From contig CAMYJH010000005.1 of NCBI GenBank assembly GCA_947258715.1, positions 139,171 through 190,258 on the forward strand: a stretch of 51,088 nucleotides of DNA. The letters are read 5' to 3'. Origin of the DNA: an uncultured Gammaproteobacteria bacterium. Lineage in GTDB: Bacteria; Pseudomonadota; Gammaproteobacteria; HK1. Every line of letters begins with the position of its first letter. Position 1 is the first letter of the stretch. A program made the translations under genes and the position numbers. Below are positions 17,409-25,012 of this stretch, piece after piece. The notes below the pieces were generated by a model that was given only the letters and a program-made list of their open reading frames with translations, did not search any database and had not been told where the DNA came from.

Positions 17409-18381
17409 TCAGTTACCCCATCCCTTCGATATAGCGTCCGCCTCCTCGTCCGCCGATAACGACGGGCCGTCCGGTGATACGTCCCCGCCAAAACCCGAAG
17501 GTCTCGACGATGAACTGGAAGATCCGCCGCTCATTCCGCGGCCGCGACCACGCCCACGACCGCGCCCCCGACCGCGCTCACCGCCTTCCTCGGCCTCTCC
17601 GGCCTCTCCGGCTTCGCCTTCGCCTTCGCCGCCTTCGCCTTCGCCGCCTTCGCCGCCTTCGCCTTCGCCGCCTTCGCCTTCGCCGCCTTCGCCTTCGCCG
17701 CCTTCGCCGCCTTCGCCCGCCGCCTTCGCCACCGCCCTTATTGTGGACGAGATAGTCGTCGGCGAAGTAGGTGTTGTTACCGTTCAAAATGAGATTAAAG
17801 AGAGGGGTCTCTGCGGGCGCTTCGACGCTCTCGATAGTCTGCAGCAGGACGGACTCGAGCTGCGGCTCGAGATCCACGGCGAGCGCGAGGTTACCGCCTC
17901 CGTGCAGCTGGGTCCGGCTTCGCCGCGACCAGACCTGCACACTGTCGCCAACTCCCAGCGGAGCGACCTCGAGCAGCGGATTTTCCTCGGCCGTCATCGA
18001 CGGATTGATAGACTTCCATTCTCCGTCAGCGGTAAAAAATGGGTGCTCGGCGGTGACAAAGGGTTCGGTCCCGTTAAACCCGTAGAGGCGTCGGCTGCCG
18101 AGGCGTCTGCGTTCAATGCCGAGTACAACGTTCACTTCGCCATTTGCCCCCAGCACGCGGTCACCGACTTGGACGCGCTCGATAGGAATTAAACTCCCAT
18201 CTTCCATCCGAACCAGGGTGCCGGCGACGAAACAGGAGCTATCGGCGTAGGCGTGATTCAGCGTGAGGCCCGAGTCTGAGAGGTCAATAACCACGGGAGC
18301 CGTGCTGAGGATAACCGCCAGCGCACTCGATGAAGCCACCATTACGGAGCTTTTTACGAATCTCTTTCTCTTTCCCGGCAT
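17409..18381 (-). pseudogene. Secreted Hint (bacterial intein-like) domain protein, tail frameshifted
   Basis: ATG at 18381 with AGGAG upstream. A signal/membrane segment (SSALAVILSTAPVVIDL) is followed by a complete Hint domain: block A SCFVAGTLVRMEDG, block B TAEHPFF, C-terminal YFADDYLVHN followed by Lys. The HN junction without a Ser/Thr/Cys nucleophile is typical of BIL-type domains that cleave rather than splice. Beyond HNK the reading frame as given becomes a long poly-Arg run ending at 17578. Removing one base from the CCC at 17716-17718 instead gives a Gly/Glu tail (GGEGGEGEGG...), RGRG repeats and a Ser-rich end stopping at 17409, right before a terminator. I therefore read the sequence as carrying a one-base insertion: error, slippage or phase switch. 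It is divergent from the ECF sigma gene. Confidence 0.75.
17590..17735. repeat. GCCTTC/GCC low-complexity tract
   Basis: About 145 bp are built from GCC and TTC trinucleotides (Gly and Glu codons on the minus strand). This type of tract slips in replication and is hard to sequence. It carries the frameshift described for the Hint protein. Confidence 0.85.
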
Positions 18382-18497
18382 TGGGTCGTCTCCTGCGATA
18401 TATAGGCTGCTCGCCTGCGCCAAATTGGCCGTCGCTTAGTCAGTACAACAGCCGAACGCGGCTAACCTTCCCTCGGATCGGAAAAAGCCGGGGGTTC

Positions 18498-18535
18498 GAC
18501 ACGGAGGATTCCCTAGGGAATAAAAACTCCGTGTC
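18498..18535. promoter_or_regulatory. Nested inverted repeat between divergent Hint and ECF sigma genes
   Basis: Arms GACACGGAG (18498-18506) and CTCCGTGTC (18527-18535) flank a 12-bp palindrome TTCCCTAGGGAA (18509-18520). GGGAAT occurs in both directions. ECF sigma factors often use GGAA-type -35 boxes, so this may hold overlapping divergent promoters or an operator. This is an inference from symmetry only. Confidence 0.45.
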
Positions 18536-18602
18536 AACTGTTATATGTTGTAGCAGGTGTACAGCTCTTCGCTACGGGCATGAGGAGACGGGTCCCATTG
18601 AG

Positions 18603-19139
18603 ATGATTTCGACCAAAGTCGAAACATGGAACGGCGACTTGCGGTCAGCGTTGGTGGCCCTGGGCCCGCGTTTGCGCCGATTCGCTTATGGACTGACGGG
18701 TTCTACCGAGGAAGCTGACGATTTGGTGCAAAGCGCCTACGAGCGTGCGCTTACCCGTTCGGAGCAATGGCAGGCCGGGACGCGACTGGATAGCTGGATG
18801 TACCGCATTGTACAGACGATATGGCTAAACCGGATCGATTCTCAAAAGTCGCGCAGTCGGCACCTTTCAATGATATCTGAGACCATGGAGCCCGCTTACG
18901 ATGGCGGTGCTCAGATTGAATCGCGGCTCGCTTTGGAACGCATTCGCGAGTTTGTCTGGCAAATGCCCGAGGAGCAACGCGTGGTTCTATTGCTGGTCGC
19001 AGTGGAAGGACTTTCTTACAAGGAAGCGTCCGATATTGTTGGCGTGCCGATCGGAACGATCACGAGTCGTCTGGGACGTGCACGCATCGCGATTCGCGAC
19101 TTTATGACCGACTCAAGCGAAGCGGAGATGGAACCATAA
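18603..19139 (+). CDS. ECF-subfamily RNA polymerase sigma factor
   Basis: The start at MISTKVETWNGD (18603) fits the family. An in-frame extension upstream would cross the regulatory region. At 178 aa it has region 2 (ALGPRLRRFAYGLTGSTEEA, then DDLVQSAYERAL) and region 4 (MPEEQRVVLLLVAVEGLSYK, then EASDIVGVPIGTITSRLGRA). There is no C-terminal extension. It is followed 12 nt later by its anti-sigma gene, the standard arrangement for autoregulated ECF pairs. The divergent Hint gene and the lipoprotein sharing the anti-sigma C-terminal domain are likely regulon members, by position and domain sharing. Confidence 0.93.
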   Translation: MISTKVETWNGDLRSALVALGPRLRRFAYGLTGSTEEADDLVQSAYERALTRSEQWQAGTRLDSWMYRIVQTIWLNRIDSQKSRSRHLSMISETMEPAYDGGAQIESRLALERIREFVWQMPEEQRVVLLLVAVEGLSYKEASDIVGVPIGTITSRLGRARIAIRDFMTDSSEAEMEP

Positions 19140-19151
19140 GGTGTCAAGCAG

Positions 19152-19787
19152 ATGATCAAAGCAATCGAAGACAGCACGTTGATGGCGTACCTGGACGGTG
19201 AGCTTGATGAAGTCGCCGCCAGCGAGATAGAAGCGCTTTTGGCAAGCGACCCGGAGCTGAAGTCGAAAGTTCAAGACTTTCGTCAGTGCGACGCTCTGGT
19301 CCGAGCTGCTTTTGGCCAGGATATTTCTGGGGCAGGCCGATCGACGCCGATAATGCTAAATGCACAAGGTAAACGCGAAACAAGAACTCTGAAGCAGTGG
19401 GCGCCTTTGCCGATTGCTCTGGCTGCGTCGCTGGCAGTCCTGCTCATTGGCGGTATGACCGGGCTTACAATGCTGGATTCACTGGTTAAACGGGAATTTG
19501 AGCGTCAGGCGCTTATCAAAGAGAAGGATAACCAGGCGATAGCCGAGGCCCGTACCAGCGCGCTTGAAGGGAAGATCAGCGGCACGGAAGTCAGCTGGAC
19601 GAATCCCGACAGCGGCAACTTCGGCACCATGATTCCGGTTAAAACCTGGCGAACCAAGACCGGTCAATACTGCCGGGAGTTCGAGGAGTCGATAACTATT
19701 GACGGTGCAATCAATGTCGAGCGCGGCGTGGCTTGCCGAACGGAGGATGGGAAATGGAAAGTTCGACTGCGATATTTTCCTGAATGA
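19152..19787 (+). CDS. Membrane anti-sigma factor with extracytoplasmic surface-antigen-like domain
   Basis: The N-terminal helical anti-sigma domain (DSTLMAYLDGELDEVAASEI...) is of the RsiW/FecR-like zf-HC2 type but lacks a clear HxxxCxxC zinc motif, with C45 the only nearby Cys. A transmembrane helix follows at about 85-105 (PIALAASLAVLLIGGMTGLT), then a coiled-coil-like linker (about 108-130). The extracytoplasmic end has the pattern SWxNxxSGxxGTxxP, GxYCRxxEExITID and ACRxxDGxWK, the same as the lipoprotein at 16942-17313. I infer that the shared domain senses or competes for an envelope ligand and that release of the sigma factor depends on it. It is co-transcribed with the sigma gene. 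Confidence 0.88.
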   Translation: MIKAIEDSTLMAYLDGELDEVAASEIEALLASDPELKSKVQDFRQCDALVRAAFGQDISGAGRSTPIMLNAQGKRETRTLKQWAPLPIALAASLAVLLIGGMTGLTMLDSLVKREFERQALIKEKDNQAIAEARTSALEGKISGTEVSWTNPDSGNFGTMIPVKTWRTKTGQYCREFEESITIDGAINVERGVACRTEDGKWKVRLRYFPE

Positions 19788-20270
19788 ATGTAGTTGATAT
19801 CGCGACCGGCAGAATTTTCGGAAGCTTTGATTGAGTTGAGCGATTTAGAACAAAGAGGGATCGGCGGCGACTTCTCCGACTTTCGGTTAATGGCTGAGCC
19901 GAGACCGCTTTCTTTCTGAATCCACGCCGGTCAGATCTGAAAGTCAATGGTTTTGCTCGTTATCGTTTTCGTTTCGAATTCTCAATGACTTAGCGCTCCC
20001 GCCTTCTTCCTCGCCGGCTCCTTGGCCTAATCCGATCCAAGGTCCCCAGCTGAGCGGAGGAGCAGGCCTGGTCCCCAGTCACTGCCTGGGCTTGAGTGGC
20101 GAAGCTTCTTCAACCATGCCACCCGTATAAATCCCGCCCCGATGGGCCTCGAGGCCCGGTCTATACTCACAAGCAAAGAACCCGATTGTTCATCCGGTCC
20201 TCTGAGGTCTACGTGACTGAGAGCAAGGCAAGCGACGCCGGGTAGAGTAAGAGGCGTCTGGAGGTAAGCC
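19788..20270 (+). other. Intergenic region with palindrome and possible promoter
   Basis: No supported gene. A 14-bp perfect palindrome GGGCCTCGAGGCCC (20144-20157) lies 4 bp upstream of TATACT (20162-20167), a good -10 box without a convincing -35. The palindrome could be an operator for the metalloenzyme gene that starts at 20271. That gene has GGAGG just before its ATG. Confidence 0.4.
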
Positions 20271-21206
20271 ATGGGTATTGAAATTGATACCGAGCTCGGC
20301 AGCTTTGCCCGCAAGAACCATCTGCACGGGCTCACTGCGCCATCCCTTAAAGCCATTTTCGAGGGACACAGCGGTTACTCCGTCGATAAGGCCAAGCGAT
20401 TTCTGCGCTTCCAGAAGCGCATCGATGAGAAGTTGCTTAAACACCGCATTATCACCGGCAACCGGTACACGGCCTGGTTTCAACGAGGTCAGCAGGGTAG
20501 GGAACAGATCCGGGCATTCATCGTTCAGTTTTCCGTGTTCTCCAACCAGTTCCTGGTGGCCCAGCTGCAGAAAATGATCAACGCGGATAGCCTCGAAGGC
20601 ATGCGAGCCTCGAAGGAGATTCTGGCCAACGAGATCGGAGTGGTGTTCAAGTCGGGGCGTAAGCAGGGCGGTTCCGCGGCGGACCCGGACAAGGAAGGAG
20701 ATCCGGAGCTGGTGTCCACCGAGGGCACGGTGGACGGAGGGATATTCCTTTTTCGCGCCGCACACTTCGAGTGGCTGATGCGTATTGCTGCAAAGGTGGG
20801 CTTGAGGTTCGAGGACGTCGGCCGGCGAACGCACGGCTCGAAGGCAACCCTGTTCTTCTGCGACGAGCTGATTCGCCTTTACGGCAGCGACGACTACATG
20901 GTCTCCCAGGCCGCTAGCTACGCGGTGGAGAACTGGGCCGCCGCCGGATTCTGGGACCAGCTGATCGACGGATTCACCACGTATAACCGGCGCACCGGCG
21001 CCAAGCTGCCGCTGGCTTTCTTCACCTGGCATTCAAAGCTCGAAGGCCAGCATGCCCAGCACACTCAGGAAGAGCTGGAAGAGCTTTACTTCAGCCGAGA
21101 CATGGACGAGGACACGTTCATCGCCAACGGCAACGCCATGCTGGACGGCGTCGCGGCGTTTTGGGACGGCCTCGAAGAGCAGCGCACGCGGCTTGCCGCG
21201 GCGTGA
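20271..21206 (+). CDS. Haem-oxygenase-like (HDO/TenA/PqqC-fold) putative diiron enzyme
   Basis: The 311-aa mostly helical protein has the late-helix pattern of iron-containing redox enzymes with a haem-oxygenase-like fold: SYAVENWAAAGFWDQLIDGF, then LAFFTWHSKLEGQHAQHTQE, where the H/E/H/H cluster supplies candidate iron ligands. An earlier HFEWLMRIA segment may add others. It has no signal peptide and no membrane segment. Relatives include UndA, SznF/CADD-like and PqqC-like proteins that oxidise fatty acids, amino acids or cofactors; the substrate here is unknown. It is monocistronic, with GGAGG upstream and a strong terminator downstream. Confidence 0.72.
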   Translation: MGIEIDTELGSFARKNHLHGLTAPSLKAIFEGHSGYSVDKAKRFLRFQKRIDEKLLKHRIITGNRYTAWFQRGQQGREQIRAFIVQFSVFSNQFLVAQLQKMINADSLEGMRASKEILANEIGVVFKSGRKQGGSAADPDKEGDPELVSTEGTVDGGIFLFRAAHFEWLMRIAAKVGLRFEDVGRRTHGSKATLFFCDELIRLYGSDDYMVSQAASYAVENWAAAGFWDQLIDGFTTYNRRTGAKLPLAFFTWHSKLEGQHAQHTQEELEELYFSRDMDEDTFIANGNAMLDGVAAFWDGLEEQRTRLAAA

Positions 21207-21288
21207 GATCCATTCACCCCGATTAATAGCGAGCGAGCGCGTGGTTTAACGCGCCGCTCGTACTCTATTTTCCAAACAGGAAATAGGT

Positions 21289-21322
21289 CCGCGGCCGAAA
21301 AAATTCGGCCGCGGCCTCTTTT
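21289..21322 (+). terminator. Strong intrinsic terminator
   Basis: CCGCGGCCGAA (21289-21299) pairs with TTCGGCCGCGG (21304-21314) around an AAAA loop, followed by CCTCTTTT. It ends the metalloenzyme transcript. The opposing SGNH gene ends at 21400, and the same stem could work weakly in reverse. Confidence 0.85.
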
Positions 21323-21399
21323 CTCCTCAGTCCTAGATGCGTTTGCCGTTTTAGCTTGGCAGTAGCCGGCACTTATCTGTTTTTTCTCCGCTTCTTACT

Positions 21400-22926
21400 T
21401 CAATGGATGGCGGGTCGAGTGCAAAATCCTTCTACCGGGAGGCTCTCATCCAGCGCATGCTGGCAGCTGACCGTCCTAAAGGCGACGCGCTGCAATCTTC
21501 TTGCGACCCCCTGATCGATTTCCAGATCCATGGCCACCTGATCGTTCGGCCCCAGCATCATGGGATCGACGCCGGTGATCTCTGCAAACAGCACCAGCGC
21601 GCTCAGGTAGGCGCCATGCTTGCTCGTGTGATAGCCCATGGGCACCGTGCAGCAGGCGAGCGCAGGATCCTCGTCCCAGAGACTCACCTGGTGATCTGTG
21701 CCCTCGCTATCGACAAAAGGGTTACGCCTGGCGATGCCTTCCTGAATCGCTCGCATCCAGGCATCGCCGGCTGGCGCCACGCCCGTGATACCCGGAAGAG
21801 CCGCCGCCTCAAAGTACGCATCGTGCAGGTCTTTCGTCATCAATTCGAGCGAGCCGCCGTCGGTCTCCAAATACGGGGCCCACCGTTCAGGATCAGGTGT
21901 CCCGATCTCCGTTTGGTATGCGACCGTGCTGCTGCCGAAGATCGGCTTGTCGGGGTTGTCACTGGTATAAACGTAGGAGGCCAGTGCGTGGGTCTGATAC
22001 AGAAAGATCTCCGCATCGGGGTTCACAGCCGGAAGATCGTCCGGACCGGAATCAGGGTAATCCGCGCCCTCATGAATATACCGTTCCAGGTTTTCCACGC
22101 TCCTGACGAAGTTACTGGTTGTGGAGGTGCTCCCGCGCGTCCGATTGCCCAGTTCGTTGACCGGCGGCAGCGGCTTGAAGCTCTGCTCCTGAAGCACAAT
22201 CGTGTCCGGCGGCGAGCCATCCTGGAACGCATTGGCAATCTTCGTGAGATAGTTGTTCGGAGCAACGTTCCTGCATTGACGCCCCACACTGGAGCTGCGG
22301 CTGAACCGGCAGAAGCTCTGCAAAGTGGCTGCACCTTGCGACAGGATCGCAACTTCGTAGTCGAGCCCAACCTGATCCGTGAACTTCTTGAACAGGCCCG
22401 GGATCCCGCCGTAAGGCCCGTATCTCAGCATCGTCGGATAGAAGTTCGGGTCAAACACGGGCGTCTGCGTTGGATCGGCCAGCACGGGCGATTGCGGCAG
22501 CGGCAACGAGGGAACGGGAATCGGGTTCGGTTTCTGCTCCGTTCTGCTCAAACCGGCCCATTGTCCGAGTGGTCCACTACTAGGGGCGGCGCCTGGGTAG
22601 CAGTCGGAGCCGTAGTCGGTCGGGAACGGATAAAGGAATATCCTCTCCACCGGACAATTCACGTCATAGACGTTTTCCGCGTTGTACAGACGCACTTCGT
22701 CGAAACGGCCGTGGGTGAAGCTGTTGCCGATGAAGAGAATCTTGATCGGCTCGCTTGCACTGGCGACCTGCGCGCTGAACGCCATCACGATGAGCAACAG
22801 CGCCATCAGTAAAGGACTGAGCAGGCCAACGAAGGTTCGCGGCCGAGCATTGCTATAGCAGAAGCTGGCGATTCGCCGCGGAGATCTGCTCGGTTCGCTT
22901 GAAATATTAGTGACGCTGGTATTCAT
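21400..22926 (-). CDS. Exported SGNH/GDSL-type hydrolase
   Basis: Start at MNTSVTNISS (22926), with AAGGAG 4 nt before it. An in-frame TTG five codons earlier contains that ribosome site and is not the start. The product is 508 aa, with a long signal or membrane segment (about 32-57, GLLSPLLMALLLIVMAFSAQ). Block I of the SGNH family is IKILFIGNSFTHG, with S69 the predicted nucleophile. The Gly and Asn blocks are probably ILSQGA and VLQEQS. The C-terminal GYHTSKHGAYLSAL supplies the catalytic His. Several cysteines (CPVE, CCTV, SCQH) suggest disulfides in the periplasm. The GNSF variant resembles DUF4886-type members. Likely a periplasmic esterase or acetyl-esterase. Confidence 0.82.
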   Translation of the reverse strand: MNTSVTNISSEPSRSPRRIASFCYSNARPRTFVGLLSPLLMALLLIVMAFSAQVASASEPIKILFIGNSFTHGRFDEVRLYNAENVYDVNCPVERIFLYPFPTDYGSDCYPGAAPSSGPLGQWAGLSRTEQKPNPIPVPSLPLPQSPVLADPTQTPVFDPNFYPTMLRYGPYGGIPGLFKKFTDQVGLDYEVAILSQGAATLQSFCRFSRSSSVGRQCRNVAPNNYLTKIANAFQDGSPPDTIVLQEQSFKPLPPVNELGNRTRGSTSTTSNFVRSVENLERYIHEGADYPDSGPDDLPAVNPDAEIFLYQTHALASYVYTSDNPDKPIFGSSTVAYQTEIGTPDPERWAPYLETDGGSLELMTKDLHDAYFEAAALPGITGVAPAGDAWMRAIQEGIARRNPFVDSEGTDHQVSLWDEDPALACCTVPMGYHTSKHGAYLSALVLFAEITGVDPMMLGPNDQVAMDLEIDQGVARRLQRVAFRTVSCQHALDESLPVEGFCTRPAIH

Positions 22927-23271
22927 CTGGCTCCTTTCCAAGCTATCTGTCTTAACGCTTCAACCGCCGGACGTGGAGTTCCGTCACGAAATGGCGGCTT
23001 TCGCAGCGTGCATGCCGGATCCCATCGACCGACGGCCGAATCTAGTGTTTACTAATTCAGATTACAAATTTGCGCATTGGGGTCAGAGAGGGACTTGCTG
23101 GCTCAGCATGCAAAACCCTTTTCTGCTCCGGTTTTTCAGCGGCGAAATGGATCTAGCGCTTGAACTGGGTCCAGCCTGGAATCAATCTCCGCAGAGCTGG
23201 AGTGACGAGATCGGAGTAAACATTTTTCGCGGCCATGGGCAGATGTTGTCTTTACGTCCCCGCTTTTCTAT
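22927..23271. other. Intergenic region upstream of the SGNH hydrolase
   Basis: About 345 bp between the hydrolase start and the MITE. A 121-residue plus-strand reading frame overlaps the hydrolase start and ends at the MITE border; it has no recognisable domain and I do not support it. No promoter could be fixed. Confidence 0.4.
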
Positions 23272-23275
23272 TTAG

Positions 23276-23457
23276 GGAAGGTCTGATTTATCAGACCTTC
23301 CTTAGCTAAGCAGGGATGCACCGCCGAATCCGATGACTGTAAGTCATTGGATTCGTGAGGCAAGTGGAAACCGCCATTGGATTCGTGAGGCAAGTGGAAA
23401 CCGCGTTTTCACGTGCCGACTCTGAAAATTCCAGGGATGGAATTATTCAGAGTTTCC
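23276..23457 (+). mobile_element. IS5-type MITE, copy 1, with 4-bp target duplication
   Basis: The 182-bp element begins GGAAGGTCTGA and ends TCAGAGTTTCC, giving an 11-bp imperfect terminal inverted repeat (9 of 11). It is bounded by TTAG on both sides (23272-23275 and 23458-23461). The end sequence GGAAGG and the YTAR duplication are those of IS5-group transposons. There is no coding capacity. Inside are several hairpins, including GGAAGGTCTGA/TCAGACCTTCC, GAATCCGATGACT/AGTCATTGGATTC and the right-end CTCTGAAAATTCCA/TGGAATTATTCAGAG with a GGGA loop. A 30-bp segment (CATTGGATTCGTGAGGCAAG...) is tandemly duplicated in this copy only. Confidence 0.85.
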
Positions 23458-23620
23458 TTAGAAAGGCCCGGCTTCTCTGATTTCGGCGCTCGTTCCTGGA
23501 AAGGGGCGTTATCACCGGCCGGCCGTAGTCCAAGGCCCCCCGGCGACCGGCCACTCCATCCTCTGATACGATACGCAAGCCCGAGAAGGGATGCCCTAAC
23601 TACGAGACGAGGAGACAAGA

Positions 23621-24472
23621 ATGAGCATAAGGTCCGATTACGTTTTCGAGCGCAGCTACCGCGGAAAGGTCAAGGCGGTGGTCCTGGACTGGAGCGGCAC
23701 CACGGCGGACGCTTACGTCATTGCGCCGGCGGTGGTTTTTGTCGAAGTGTTCGAAAAACACGGTGTCGAGATCTCAATGGCCGAGGCGCGCGGTCCCATG
23801 GGCCTGCGCAAGGATCTGCACATCAAGGCCCTGACCGAGGTGCCCCAGATCCGCGAGCGCTGGAAGAGCGTGCACGGGAAGTACCCGGGCCAGGAAGAAG
23901 TGGACGCTATGTTCGCCGATTTCGTGCCCATGCAGCTGGCTTGCCTGCGCAACTACACGAACCTTCTGCCGGGCGTGGCCGAGACGACGCAGAAGCTGCA
24001 GAAGGATTACGGCATCAAGATCGGCAGCAGCACGGGTTTCGTGCGTAGCATGGTGGACATCCTGGAGGAGGACGCCAAGAAGCAGGGCTACGTCCCGGAC
24101 GCATCGGTCGCCGGCGACGAGGTCATCAACGGAGCGCGCCCGAAGCCGTTTATGGTCTACCGCAATTTAGACCTCCTTGACGCGCATCCGATCCAGTCGG
24201 TGGTCAAGGTGGACGACACGGTTTCCGGCGTCGGCGAGGCGCTGGAGGCCGGCTGCTGGGGAGTAGGCATCGCGCGCTACAGCAACTACATGAACATCGA
24301 CACCCTCGAGCAGGCCGAGAGCCTTGCAGAGGAAGAGATCCAGCGTCGCCTGGCCCACACGCGCGAGATCCTGCGCAAGACCGGCGCACACTACGTCATC
24401 GACGAGTTCCCGCAGTTGCTCGAGGTAATCGGCGACGTCAACCAGCGCCTCGCGCGCGGCGAGAAACCCTAG
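23621..24472 (+). CDS. phnX: Phosphonoacetaldehyde hydrolase (phosphonatase)
   Basis: The 283-aa HAD-superfamily protein has the nucleophile motif VVLDWSGTTAD (D23), the phosphonatase-specific Schiff-base lysine in GPMGLRKDLHIKAL (K64), a motif-II Ser/Thr in IGSSTGF and the acidic motif VKVDDTVSG. These are the hallmarks of PhnX, which cleaves phosphonoacetaldehyde to acetaldehyde and phosphate in 2-aminoethylphosphonate breakdown. GAGGAGAC precedes the ATG. The transaminase partner PhnW is not in the window. A PEP-mutase-superfamily gene lies 10 kb away but need not be related. The nucleophile motif has Ser where most PhnX proteins have Ala (DWSGTT, not DWAGTT). Confidence 0.93.
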   Translation: MSIRSDYVFERSYRGKVKAVVLDWSGTTADAYVIAPAVVFVEVFEKHGVEISMAEARGPMGLRKDLHIKALTEVPQIRERWKSVHGKYPGQEEVDAMFADFVPMQLACLRNYTNLLPGVAETTQKLQKDYGIKIGSSTGFVRSMVDILEEDAKKQGYVPDASVAGDEVINGARPKPFMVYRNLDLLDAHPIQSVVKVDDTVSGVGEALEAGCWGVGIARYSNYMNIDTLEQAESLAEEEIQRRLAHTREILRKTGAHYVIDEFPQLLEVIGDVNQRLARGEKP

Positions 24473-25012
24473 TCAGCCCCCAAATCCATGGGCCGGCCGG
24501 CACGGGCGCCGTGCCGGCGAAGCGCTGCCGAGGGCTCAAAGCCATGGGTTGCTTGTGCGACAAGGACGCTTTCCCAGATCGCCGTCCCTGTAAGTTCAAA
24601 TCGCTGACGAATGCAGGCACCTGGAAGGGGATGAGTGCGGCGCTTCGACAGCCCCAACGAGGTCCGGCTCTGAGCGTGTCGAATTCAATAAAATCTATTT
24701 TTTCAAGCAGTTAAGCGCTCAAATCTTTCTTCTTTAGAGGGTTCCCTTGGTCCGGTCCGTTGCCGGGGCGCGATCTCTTGGGGCCGAAGCTGCCGGTTTC
24801 AAAGCGAGATCCGAGGACTCCAAAACCTGACGACAGCCGCTCTCCAAGTTGCGGGCAGTCCGCGTTCACAGAGCGTACTCCCACTCCTTTTTTCTCGGAA
24901 AGGGGATCTTTTCCTTCCTATACTCCTTTAACAGGCCGGCGTCCGCGTAGCGACTGGCCTCGCCTAGATTGGTTACGGGAATGAATATGTACTGATAGCG
25001 GAGGGTGCAGGT
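24473..25012. other. Intergenic region after phnX with a GC-rich dyad
   Basis: A 9-bp stem GCCGGCACG/CGTGCCGGC (24496-24504 and 24510-24518) lies 24 bp after the phnX stop. It has no T tract, so it is only terminator-like. The rest shows short unsupported frames. GGAGGG before 25013 is the ribosome site of the next gene. Confidence 0.45.

Noticed and set aside
21403..22812. 469-codon plus-strand reading frame
   Set aside because: Antisense to the SGNH hydrolase, which has a signal peptide, catalytic motifs and ribosome site; the plus-strand product is Arg/His-rich without a domain.
22910..23275. 121-residue plus-strand frame upstream of the MITE
   Set aside because: It overlaps the start of the SGNH gene, has no good ribosome site and no recognisable features; low composition support.
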